A DNA stretch of 64,000 nucleotides, from NCBI RefSeq assembly GCF_037975245.1, contig NC_092565.1, positions 8,342,999 to 8,406,998 on the forward strand. Reading direction: 5' to 3'. Position 1 is the first letter of the stretch, and every line of letters begins with the position of its first letter. A model generated the notes under the pieces. That model searched no databases. It had not been told where the DNA came from and saw only the letters and a list, made by a program, of their open reading frames with translations. The DNA is from Apostichopus japonicus (taxonomy: Eukaryota; Echinodermata; Holothuroidea; Aspidochirotida; Stichopodidae). Of this stretch, positions 13,800 to 23,710 are shown in pieces. The position numbers and the translations under genes are program-made.

Positions 13800-14110
13800 T
13801 GCCAACGAGATGTTAATATAGTTTAGGTGAAATATCTTAATATCTTAATGTGTGGATTAAGATATCAAACCACAGAGATAGGAGGTGTTAATATCTCAGT
13901 TCACAATACGCTGAGATGTTGAAAGATTGATATACAAGATATTAATATCTCAATATCTGAACATTAAGATATTGAAATATTAAAATACGATATCTTTATA
14001 TCCTAATATATGTTCATTGAAGTGCTGATATACAAGATCGTAATATTTTAATAACTGTACATTAAGATATTGAGAATATTGACATCTTTGTATCTTTACA
14101 CGAAGATTCC
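13800..14110. repeat. AT-rich degenerate repeat of TTAAGATATT motifs
   Basis: Variants of 'ttaagatatt', 'aatatctta' and 'gatattaatatctc' recur on both strands across about 300 bp. Many are locally palindromic, so the region could form cruciform-like structures. No gene lies in it. Confidence 0.5.
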
Positions 14111-16235
14111 TGCGTATCATTACATGATGATGTGAATGAAAGTAGTAAATATCAGCTCATCTTTGAGAGACGTCACTTGCCAAAATAATAATGTGACAGA
14201 GAATTATAAAGACACCCACTGGTCTAAACGCCCGCCTTAATATCTTCTTTCATTGCTGGGATATAAATTTTTGATTCCCAACAAATAACTATGACATTAC
14301 AACTGGTACATACATTAAATTGCCTTTGTTTTAGTTTCTTGTTCGGATAAGTATTAAAGCTGTGTACAAAATGTAGCTGTTCTGTATGGCACAGTATGAT
14401 GCGATCAACAAGTATTGCAAAATTTGTGTTATTCTTAAAGGTTAACTTAAAATTTCAATTTTAAAAGAAAACAAATGCCGATTGTTATTGATGTACTAAA
14501 CATGAAAATGAATAATGAGTGAGTGTGATGATTTGTCCCATAATCATCACGTATTACGTAACTAGCTGAGAAAGAGGAGGGGTGTTCTTATCTTTTACAA
14601 CTGGAAGTATACACAACAAAAAATAAAATACACAACAGAAGAAAATGAGTATAAAGATATCTGTGACTACTTTAAATACAACCTAAACAGAGTTTTCGAT
14701 ATCTATCCATGGCTGCTGTTAGGTAAACCCTTCGTCACTGCTATCGTATATAATGCAGTTTTTAAGCTCGTTTAGACCGAGAGAAGCCTTACCATGGTGA
14801 ATAGACTCCCCCCTCGGAAGTTATAATCGTCGATTAAAGTGGCCATAACGATTACCTGTTAATCACCTCCTCCCCACAGTTGGACCCACGTTAAAACCTG
14901 ATGCCCCATTTAACAACTAGTAATAAAATCAAAAACATTTAAGCTAAGTGATGATATTTTCTTCGAAAGTATTGTGTGGTTTAAAGTATTGCATTAAGGG
15001 AACCTCTGAATTAGCTCGTACAGATGAATGCAAATGAGGGTTTTTTAAAAATTTATTTCCCACGTGTATGATTTAACGATCAAAAGGTGAATATATGCTG
15101 CAGAGGAAGAGGTCGCAGGCAGCATCGATTTGCAAGCTCCAGTGATCAATAGTTGAATGTAAGTTATCGTCATATCAAAAGTCAAAAGTTAAAATTATTC
15201 TATATGCGCACAACGTTTTCTGTGTGGTGGAAAGTTGAAGGGGGGGGGGGGGTTAATTTGAATGCGACGTGGAAAGTAATGCTTGGTATATTTTGTCCAA
15301 CCTGAGGATTTTCCTGGTAAGTAATGTCCCGTTTAAAGTTTCTCCAGGGAAGGCGGGTGTGCAGTGTGATGTTATGCCAGTTCTAAAGTCAAGACCTGAT
15401 CTTTGCGTTGTATGGTCCTATTTCTTTGCACCCTAGTAAATACCACAACGGCCATATTATACATTCACGGCAGCTGTTCATCAAACGGGAAATACCGAAC
15501 ACAGAAACAGGGCAGTGTTCTATTATTTATGCCGGGGCATCGATCATGCGGGAAGCAACCCCCCCCCCCCACGGTGTGGGGTATCAAGAAGGAATTTTAT
15601 GCACTTTGTTGAACAGTATATGGATATTCCTGTAGCTGATGTTGCTTGCTTGAAAAGAATGTGCTGGAAATTGCTTCTCTTTAGGCCAAAACCACAACCT
15701 CTCATAGAATTCTGTATGGCGAATATAAGACTTTTCAGATTTAGTGGTAATCGTTGTGAATGCATCTGGCTAAAACAAAGTGAACTACGTCATCACCACA
15801 AGTCAGACGAACTGTTTTTTGTCTTTCTTTCTAATATTAAACGTACAAACTTATTACTTAACGAATTTAATATTCTACCGGAAGTTTCATTTTTGATGAA
15901 ATTCTAAGCACAGAGAGTCTACATAGCTTAGCAAGAATACCAAATGTATCAGATTTAAAGGATAATTCGATAATTATAATAGAAAAGAAAAGCTTTTGTA
16001 GAAGGTTTGCCGTTATAACATCACAAACCACCAACTGATGTCCACACACTAGAAAAAGAGGGTTTAACTATATTACATTCAATCAACCATATCTTTGGTA
16101 AAGGGCAATATATTGAGATGGGAGATGTAACTAATAATGTAGGCCTAAATCATCTTCCTTAAAAGCTGGTCATCAAATGGATTGAATAAAACAGCAAGAT
16201 GTTGACACGGTAAATACAGCAAAACTCAGTTTAAA
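14111..16235. other. No supported gene
   Basis: The stretch is mostly AT-rich unique DNA with a G tract at about 15240-15252 and a C tract at about 15561-15570. A plus-strand open frame at about 15584-15906 gives protein-like residues but shows no domain or splice context and is not annotated. Confidence 0.4.
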
Positions 16236-16239
16236 CAAT

Positions 16240-16465
16240 GGAACAACGAACACACTGTGAGTATACTATGTCACCCTAACCATCCTGTATGTGAACAGTG
16301 GTTCTAAAATGTAGGATATCCAGTTAAATGAGTATATGCTATGTCACCATAGTTACCGGTGTACCTGTATTTGAACAGTGATTCTAGAATGTAGGATATT
16401 CAGTGATGTCACCCTAATTACTGATTAACTTGAATGTGAAATGTGGGATATCTAGTGATTTCATG
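16240..16465. repeat. Diverged tandem repeat (about 80-95 bp unit)
   Basis: Three imperfect copies share 'gagtatactatgtcaccct', 'gaacagtg.ttcta.aatgtagg' and 'atatccagt'. The last copy ends about 35 bp before the candidate exon at 16502. Confidence 0.55.
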
Positions 16466-16501
16466 CAGTAAAAATATGAAATAAATCATTTTGTTTTACA
16501 G

Positions 16502-16835
16502 ATGGTTACAGATAATAACATTCCTCAAGAATTTGTTTTTATCAATAAAATGTATTTCAGTAGGCCCGACTTCCAATTGAAGAGCCTATTTGATTATTGC
16601 AAGGAGCATTCAACAGTATATGGGCCATGTGTCGTACGTCACTGGACTGGCAGTTTTTATACTATTTCGGTGGACCCGACGGCAGATTATATCAAGGGGG
16701 CATATCTGGATATCTATATGAATAACCAATGGACCCTAAACAGTACAAGAGGGCCTGTATTGGTTAGCTGGCTTTGGTTTACTTGTCACCGGACCCTGGA
16801 CACCAGAAGGACACTGTTTCGGCCGCGCCGGCCTG
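16502..16835 (+). CDS. Candidate internal exon of an unrecognised gene
   Basis: The open segment is preceded by a T-rich tract and a TTTTACAG acceptor (AG at 16500-16501). It is followed by a strong donor, CTG|GTAAGT (GT at 16836-16837). The 334-bp exon reads 111 codons plus one base, with an in-frame ATG at its first base, so it could be a first coding exon or an internal one. The translation is rich in aromatic residues (for example YGPCVVRHWTGSFYTISVD near residues 41-59) and ends in an arginine-rich stretch. I do not recognise a domain, and I found no partner exon nearby. Support is the coincidence of acceptor, open frame and consensus donor. A chance open frame remains possible. Confidence 0.35.
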
Positions 16836-16839
16836 GTAA

Positions 16840-18890
16840 GTTCCCCGTTGTGTGCAGGGCATTCCAGTGACCGTCTTTTGATACGCTGTGTTTGAGGTTC
16901 AAAAGAAATGGGCACACTGGTTTAGGAGCGGTTTGTGGGGAAGGGGTGGGACGGGGAGGACGTGGACGGTGACGCAGGGGGTGCGCATAAGGTCACTGAG
17001 TTCATTTTTCGTTAAACATATTTCGTAATACTATTTGTGATGGCTTCTCAAAGAATTTGGATGAACGGCAATTGTTCCCCCTAACATCAAGTATGACTGA
17101 TATCCGTCCTCTTCTTCCTTGCCTACTTTTTTTTTCTGTTCTAACGATGAAAACTTTGCGCTCCGAACCCATCCAATTGCTTTCTTGTTTATCTCTTTAC
17201 TTTCCTAAACTTACCTGTCAGACCCTTTAAAAGGCCCGACTGATTGAGGAAAGTTCCCCTGCCGTTACACACAGACAAGTGATTGAACAGTCTATGGGGA
17301 TCAATGGCTGCGAGTGGAAGGAGGCAAGATTTATTCGCGCGATCAACACTAATTGTCGAGGCTTTACGAGCAGTTAGCTGACAAGCAAAATGCTCTAGTC
17401 ATGATAAATTTGTCGTCTGCCCATTTGACGGAAGCCCGACTACTCGCTGACAAATTTCCAAATGTCTTTGTCCCTAATATATCTTGAGGAATGCATGTAT
17501 TATCCTATGGTGTCACATTTAAGCCAAAAAGAAAGCTATTTCGAGCCTCAAATTCGAATGTTCTGAAGTAATTGATAAAGTTCTTTAATGCTTGCAACGG
17601 ATGGAAGGTAATGGGTGTTTGTTAAGTTGAATTAGTGCGCAATAGGTAACGGGGACTTCTATTTAACCGGCAATTTAACACAGTAAGACGAGGTAGTCGC
17701 AGCACTTATCTCAATTCTAATGGGAACATTACGGCGCAGCAAAGCGCTCGCCGACCGTGAAGACTTTAACAAGCTTGTTCCGACGGGAGTGATAATTCTC
17801 TTCTTCGCCGTCTCCTTGCCTCTCGGAGCCTTTACTGTTTTTACGTTGTCGATCTTTTCTCATTAATTCCTATTAGAAATTGATGTTTTTTGAAGAGATT
17901 GAATCATAAACATTTTGGCTCTTAAAAGGTCACATTTTATACATTTGGACGTTATAAATCCACCTTATAGGGTTTGAAGCAATTCAAGGTATCACAGATC
18001 AAATGGACGAGAAATCTCCAGAGCATTGAACTACAAGTGGTTTCATTTTTATAATGTTGTCCGTAAAAACAGTTCGAATTAGAAGCGATATGCGGGTTTT
18101 TATCGATATTTATTTATCGAATTGAACAAAAGGCCATTTCATGGGGAAATGCGTGGGAAATGAACAACTTCGAATGGGAAAACTTTGCGATACAAAGTAA
18201 TAAATAATTCTTGCTATACATTCACGAGGGCCGCTATTCATCAGAGTATATATTGATCAGTGGCAATGCAACTGCTTGAAAACACTTTGTATGAGAAATA
18301 TATGTTAAACGTTTTAAGGCTCAGTTTGTTTATTTTTAATAAAGATTTAACAACTTTAGGATATTCTTAATATCGAAAGATTTCTACTGAAAGTGCTACT
18401 GTTATTTTATTTATTTATCAAAATGGAAGTACAGGTGCAAATGTCACTAATATGTAATAATTTCAAATAGCTAAAGCTAATGGAATAAACGCGGGTTCCC
18501 GGGGGCGTAGCCAGCCTTCGTTGTGTGATGAGTAAACTCCATATGTCCCTATATTTTAAGAGTCAGAGACTTTAAGTTTGATTAACGCATCTATAGGTAT
18601 GACATTTCATGATACCATACAGGCCCTAGCCACTGATACACTGCGGGAACTGTAATAAAAAAAAAAAGTATAACTAAAATACACAATCTTGCACACCCTT
18701 CATCTCAGAATTCAGCCATACTGCGTGAAAACACAACTGTTCTAAGCATTTGTCAATAACAAACATTTTACTACCGATTTAAAAAAAATATCAAATAACT
18801 TAGGCTAAGTAACAATCCTGTTTGTATGTCACAAACATTATAATCTCTGTGTTGGTCGTATTAGATTACCATAGTACGGTATTCATTCAG
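16840..18890. other. No supported gene; mostly unique DNA
   Basis: The part from 17000 to 18400 has few repeats, and some of it (17230-17480, 17660-17860) is higher in GC than its surroundings. Frames are closed by stops. It could hold untranslated exon or conserved regulatory DNA belonging to the candidate exon at 16502, but nothing in the sequence proves this. A 'GGGGGCGTAGCCAG' near 18502 resembles an end of a hAT-like repeat, without a visible partner. Confidence 0.35.
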
Positions 18891-19412
18891 GCCCGTAACC
18901 AGAGAATTTTAGGCTCGAGGTAGATCATAGGTTGGTGTATGTCCGTCTTGGGGGGGGGGTGGGCAGTGGCGTAGCTACGGGGGCCCGGGGGGCCCATGAA
19001 ATCGGCTGGCCCCCCCACTGCCCCCCCACTGGGAGTGGGGTAAAAAAATGTTGTAAAAAAAAAAAACACTCATCAGTGCAATTCACTAATATTTTTTGTT
19101 CAATAATTTGGGAAATAGAGTTACACAATTTTCTCGTCTGCATCTGGCAGAATAAGAATAATACAATATCTGCAGTAATCATGAGAATGGTCATACAGCA
19201 TGGCATGGCAATGGTCGATGCGACGATTGCGACCATACACCACGAACCTTGTGCATGTGCTGCGCGATATCGATATCTGCTGAAAATATGTTAAGTGCTT
19301 CCACCTAGCGCAACAATCTATCAAAAGATTGGCTCCGTTTGTACTGAGCCGAGGTATCAGGTATTCATATATTGCCTCGAGTCAAATGAATATATGTCGA
19401 GATGAAATGGGG

Positions 19413-19461
19413 GTGTAGGCGGTTTTACACTATCTAACGCAACGTAGTCGCCAAGAACCTG
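19413..19461. repeat. 49-bp direct repeat, left copy
   Basis: This copy is identical at all 49 positions to 20584-20632. It borders the nested Penelope-like insert on the side of its 3' end. The simplest reading is a long target-site duplication. The alternative is a short terminal repeat of the element itself. Confidence 0.8.
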
Positions 19462-19591
19462 AAGTATTTTTAAGGGAGGGCCCGAGGAACATGAACTTAT
19501 AGCATGCTCCTCATGGTGAAACATAATTGCACCTATTAGGTGAATTGAGTGTACTTTTAATAGTAGGAAAGACTAGCGTAGGTTCTTATGA

Positions 19592-19648
19592 CCAACTAGA
19601 CCGGTTTCTGCTCTCAAACTTTATAGGAGGAGCTTCATCAGTAGTAAG
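19592..19648 (-). ncRNA. Hammerhead-ribozyme-like sequence, type I
   Basis: On the minus strand the order is stem I 5' side CTTACTA (19648-19642), core CTGATGA (19641-19635), stem II, core GAAA (19608-19605), CCGG, and the cleavage triplet GTC (19601-19599), followed by stem I 3' side TAGTTGG. Stem I pairs ACTA with TAGT. Stem II pairs GCTC (19633-19630) with GAGC (19613-19610) around a long loop. Stem III is only CC/GG with no loop, close to the minimal stem III known for Penelope-element hammerheads, which act best as dimers. The base of stem II is an A-A mismatch where G-C is usual, so this copy may be weakened. Confidence 0.55.
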
Positions 19649-19726
19649 CCTTTGAATATTTTATATTCGGCATGAGCGTCTCGTTCTCAAAATGCATCTA
19701 TTTTCTGTGCACGAGTTTTTATGGAC

Positions 19727-20583
19727 TCATAGTGCAGCTATAAGAGCATCTAAAAGAGCTTCGTGTGAACCTTCAGAGTCAGCTGATTCTTCGTTAGTAC
19801 GAAACCTTGAGTTAACAAGTAAATCTTTGAGATTTTGGGCCCTTTCGTAGGCAAGAATCGGTTCTTTTGGAAACAGTTTGGATAATTCCGCGTGTTGCGA
19901 AATTAAGTGCCAATGTTTCAAAAGTGCTTCTTTCAAATGCGTGGTTTTGATATGGGGTGTATAGGTAAGCTTGAACACCAGTGGTGGTTCCTTTTGTTTA
20001 GGTTTGGTAGTGAGGTAATGCCTACGGTTTTCAAATTTTATGCCTTTCGTGGCTGAGGCAATTTCCTCTTTCTTATAGTTACGGAGTAACAGTTTCTCTG
20101 TGAACGCGTTCTTTTTCTGCAAGAAATCAGTCTCGTTGTTACAGACACGTGCGTATCGTAATATTTCCCCTTTAATGAAGCCTTTAAAAGTGGCAAGTGG
20201 GTGTGCAGAGTTTCTGTCGAGGTATTGGAAGGTTTCCGTGGGTTTGGTGTAGACTTTAGTGTCTAATAACCCATTGGTTTCGAACCTTGGACCTTTGAAG
20301 ATTTTCAAATCTAGGTATGTTACCTCAGTGTGTGATATTTCTACCGTAAACTTTAAGAAGCGGTGAATTTCATTCAACCTTTTTACTAGTTGTTCAAGTT
20401 CCTGATGTGTACCGTCGTAGAGCAATAGAATGTCATCTCTATAGCGGAGCCATTTTAAGATTTTATTATCTGTCGGTAAAATCTGGTTTTCAAGTCTATG
20501 CATGACGATATCGCAGATTTCCGGAGAGGCTTGGCTACCCATGGCGCAACCGGGTGGCTTCCAAAATTTGCAGAATGTGATTT
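19727..20583 (-). pseudogene. Penelope-like reverse transcriptase, C-terminal fragment
   Basis: The frame is open from the insert's truncated 5' edge to the stop. An ATG at 20540-20542 starts 271 residues, but the reading frame runs upstream of it as the in-frame motif KFWKPPGCAMGSQASPE, which contains the conserved AMGS box, so that ATG is internal and not the true start. The catalytic box is YRDD about 33 residues further on. Conserved stretches LDTKVYTKPTETFQYL and FKGFIKGEILRYAR follow, then ILAYERAQNLKDLLV near the end. The upstream fingers/palm half and any N-terminal endonuclease are missing, so the copy cannot be active. It has no stops or frameshifts over about 285 codons, which implies recent insertion. 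The open frame also continues by chance through the 49-bp repeat. Confidence 0.85.
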
Positions 20584-20632
20584 GTGTAGGCGGTTTTACA
20601 CTATCTAACGCAACGTAGTCGCCAAGAACCTG
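20584..20632. repeat. 49-bp direct repeat, right copy
   Basis: Identical to 19413-19461. It adjoins the 5'-truncated end of the Penelope-like insert. Confidence 0.8.
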
Positions 20633-21182
20633 GCGCCAACTTCCCTCAAGTTAAAAGTCTGGCTGAGTTGGCAAGGCCAGTCAGCATGAAAGAGAAAAAA
20701 CTTTTTTTGCATTTCTGTCACCAAAGTTGCACATCTTTTTGGTTGCTATTTTGCCTCACAGGTGCCATCTCCTGCGATCTGGGGGTGCTGAAATCTCAAA
20801 TTTTCTCTGTGCGCTCCGCGCCAACCAAGGTGGCGCTCCGCTTAGATAGTAACCTCCGGCCCCCCACAAGAAAGAACAGCCCCCCATGACCCCCACTCAA
20901 AAAATCCTAGCTACGCCACTGCGGTCTAAGTGGGGGGGGGGGGGGGTCCACTCCCAATTGAGAAACTGTTGTATCGGTGAGGGGACTGAGATGTAAAATA
21001 GTGCCATCATTTCTGTAGGTTAACACCGTTAGGATACCACCTAGTGAAGAAAACTATAGAGTTAGGTTCTGGCGTCATACCACAATTAATTGCTTCATTG
21101 ACTTACACACTAAATTTGTCACTTTCCAACTGAATGTTCTACCCTTCATTCGAGTACAGGTACACTGAAAACTTAAATTGGT

Positions 21183-21560
21183 TCACCGACTAACATAACG
21201 TTAGTCCATCTGGTGCCTCTCCCGACTAACAAAGCCTTAGTCAGTTGCTATACCGACTAATTTATTCCTTAGTCAGTTGGATTTCTCAGTCGGTCATCTT
21301 AGTCCGTCAGCTTAGTCGATCAACAATTTCTTAGTCGGTAAATGTATGTTAGTCAGTTACATTAGTTCGTGACATTAGTCGGTCTTTACCGACTAATTTA
21401 TATGAGCCACCGACTAGTTTATAGCAGGTTTTACATTAGTCAGGATGGTGCCTCTCCCGACTAACCTTTCTTAGTCGGTATCGACTGACTAGTTGCACTG
21501 ACTAGAATCACTGAAAGAATTAAACCCGACTAGTTTCACTGACTAGCATCACTGAAAGAA
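21183..21560. repeat. Subterminal array of GACTAA/TTAGTC motifs
   Basis: About two dozen copies of (C)GACTAA, GACTAG or their complement TTAGTC(GG) are packed in under 400 bp in both orientations, with irregular spacing. The other end of the same element (25373-25420) carries three to four more. Such subterminal repeats are binding sites for transposase accessory domains in CACTA-type elements; here that role is inferred. The segments containing 'ggtgcctctcccgactaac' occur twice (about 21211 and 21448), showing internal duplication. Confidence 0.7.
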
Positions 21561-22180
21561 AAGAGAGTAGAAGAAACACAAATAATGTGTACGTTGGCAG
21601 TATTTATTTCTGATAAATCTTCTGATGTCTACAAAGGCTGACTTTCGACAGATAGAGAAGAAATCACTGTAAACAAAATCTGAAAATATGATTTTATTCC
21701 AAGAAAGTTAAGACAAGTTAATGGATCAAACATGAATCGCAAAAGTATAGCACTGCACAATAATGCAAAGTTGAATCTTGGGCAAGGGTTCCTCATGACT
21801 TTCGTTTTAAAGTGGTACCCCAAATCGACACCAGTTAAGTCTTCACAAACAAAGAGTGTTTCTCTTAACTACAAATGGCCTCCCACTTGTCTTCAGGAAG
21901 CCAAAATCTGCACCATTATTGACCTGTGAACAGAAAATATGATATACGTGTAAGCACAGATACAGATATAGCACATGATAACTCACATTATCATAAACAT
22001 ACATTTACATTAAAATTTTATAACATATTGTGAGGTATACATTTAAATCTAGGTCACTCAAATTATAAGCCAGGAATAGCAGCTTTACCAAATAATTATT
22101 AGCTTTGCACAGCATAACACCAAGTTATTTTTCAAAGCTTAATAATTATGTTAATCATGTTAACAATGATCCCAATAGAC

Positions 22181-23710
22181 CGGGAGCCCAGAGGGTTTGG
22201 TTAGCTGGGAAGGTAACCAATTGCCTGGTACATCACAATGTTCACAGTGCATTCCTGTATATGAAACCAGACGACTGGCAAACCGACTGTGGTGGGTGTG
22301 GCTGGGAGAGCAATTTTAAAGTCACCTAATAGCTAACCTAGATCAGCTTTCATGGTAACCGCATCAAAGTAAGAACAATGTGTCAGGTATGGCCCCAAGA
22401 GCAACAAATGGCCATCGCCAGTAATTATTGGTGGTGGGGTACCCCTGCCAGTGATCAACAATTGACCCCTCACGGCTGACCTAGGTCAGCTCATGAGGTA
22501 ACCACTTGAAACCTACTGGAAAATGTTGGTTAGGACTTCAGATACAACTGATGGGCAATGCCAGTAATTTTTATTGGTGGGGTACCCCTGCCAGTAGACC
22601 CCCAAAATGCCCATCCCCCATTGACCTAGATGAGCTCATGATGTAACCAGTTGAAAACTACTGGAAAATGGTATCACTTCATATGTAAGGGATGGGCATT
22701 TCCAGTAATTTATATTGGGGGGGGGGGGGTGTACCCCTGCCAGTAGACCCCCAAAATGCCCATTCCCTCATTGACCTAGGTCAGCTCATGAGATAACCAG
22801 TTGAAAAATTACTGGAAAATGATAGGTATCACTTCATATGTAAGGGATGGGCATTTCCAGTCATTTACATTGGTGGGGTAACCCTGCCAGTAGACCCCCA
22901 AAATGCCCATCCCCCATTGACCTAGATTAGCTCATGAGGTAACCAGTTGAAAACTGCTGTAAAATGATTGGCAGGACTCTATATGTAAAGGATGGGCATT
23001 TCCAGTAATTTATATTACTGGGGTACCCCTGCCAGTAGACCCCCAAAATGCCCCCCCCCCCCCTCATTGATCTAGGTCAGCTCATGATTTAACCAGTTGA
23101 AAACTACTGGAAAATGATTGACAGGATTCTATATGTAAGGGATGGGCGGACTCTGGCAGTGGAGGCCACCAATATAAAATACTGGAAATGCCCATCCTTA
23201 CATATGAAGTGATACCTATCATTTTCCTGTACGTTTCAACTGGTCAAATCATGAGCTCACCTAGGTCAATGAGGGGATGGGCATATTGGTGGTCTACTGG
23301 CAGGGGTACCCCACCAATAAAAATTACTGGCAATGCCCATCCCTTGTATCTGAAGTCCTAACCAACATTTTCCAGTAGGTTTCAAGTGGTTACCTCATGA
23401 GCTGACCTAGGTCAGCCGTGAGGGGTCAATTGTTGATCACTGGCAGGGGTACCCCACCACCAATAATTACTGGCGATGGCCATTTGTTGCTCTTGGGGCC
23501 ATACCTGACACATTGTTCTTACTTTGATGTGGTTACCATGAAAGCTGATCTAGGTTAGCTATTAGGTGACTTTAAAATTGCTCTCCCAGCCACATCCACC
23601 ACAGTTGGTTTGCCAGTCGTCAGGTTTCATATACAGGAATGCATTGTGAACATTGTGATGTACCAGGCAATTGGTTACCTTCCCAGCTAACCAAACCCTC
23701 TGGACTCCCG
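22181..23710. repeat. Large foldback (inverted repeat), about 1.5 kb
   Basis: The outer edges match as CGGGAG...CTCCCG at 22181 and 23710. The left arm (22181 to about 22610) and right arm (about 23280 to 23710) are nearly identical inverted copies over about 430 bp. The homology decays inward through tandem units. The two arms encode the same peptide-like frame (with RVWLAGKVTNCLVHHNVH), but it is short and lies inside the repeat, so I regard it as non-coding. The structure sits inside the CACTG element, either as part of it or as a later insertion. No target duplication was seen at its edges. Confidence 0.85.
22498..23150. repeat. Tandem repeat, about 147-bp units
   Basis: Unit starts (…taaccagttgaaa…actgg) fall at 22498, 22643, 22793, 22939 and 23089, giving periods of 145-150 bp. 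Each unit holds 'gggatgggcatttccagtaattt', 'ggggtacccctgccagtagac' and 'tgacctaggtcagctcatga'. After 23150 the same unit is read in the opposite direction, forming the right half of the foldback. Confidence 0.85.

Larger units (their letters stand above)
19462..20583 (-). mobile_element. 5'-truncated Penelope-like retroelement
   Basis: The insert is about 1.12 kb and lies between the two perfect 49-bp direct repeats. On the minus strand it starts inside reverse-transcriptase coding sequence, runs through a stop at 19727-19729 and ends in about 265 bp of 3' sequence that holds a hammerhead-like fold (19592-19648). 5' truncation plus a flanking duplication is what target-primed reverse transcription leaves. 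The reverse-transcriptase style (a GCAMGS box, a Y-x-DD box and a 'YTKPTETFQYL' segment) is that of Penelope-like elements, not LINEs. No GIY-YIG endonuclease follows the transcriptase, as is usual in Penelope/Neptune types. This leaves an endonuclease-lacking type or a type with an N-terminal endonuclease (such as Naiad). Confidence 0.75.
18964..20921. mobile_element. hAT-like element containing a nested retroelement
   Basis: Perfect 14-bp terminal inverted repeats CAGTGGCGTAGCTA (18964-18977) and TAGCTACGCCACTG (20908-20921) bound it. The ends belong to the same CAG..GCGTAGC style as the MITEs at 12520 and 52046. The flanks (GGGGTGGG and CGGTCTAA) do not form an 8-bp duplication, so the insertion is old or rearranged, or the flank is itself repeat. 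No transposase is visible. Removing the nested Penelope-like insert (19462-20583) and one 49-bp flank copy leaves about 790 bp, a plausible non-autonomous size. Confidence 0.6.

Noticed and set aside
15515..15907. 130-codon plus-strand open frame with cysteine- and phenylalanine-rich content
   Set aside because: It begins inside a region with a C tract, has no recognisable domain, and no convincing acceptor or donor. Several other frames overlap it on both strands.
18892..18906. Possible left end of another hAT-like element (CAGGCCCGTAACCAG)
   Set aside because: No matching inverted end or 8-bp duplication was found to its right.
22105..22329. Open frame with the same peptide also read on the minus strand at 23562-23712
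   Set aside because: The duplication is explained by the foldback arms, so shared peptide sequence is not evidence of coding.
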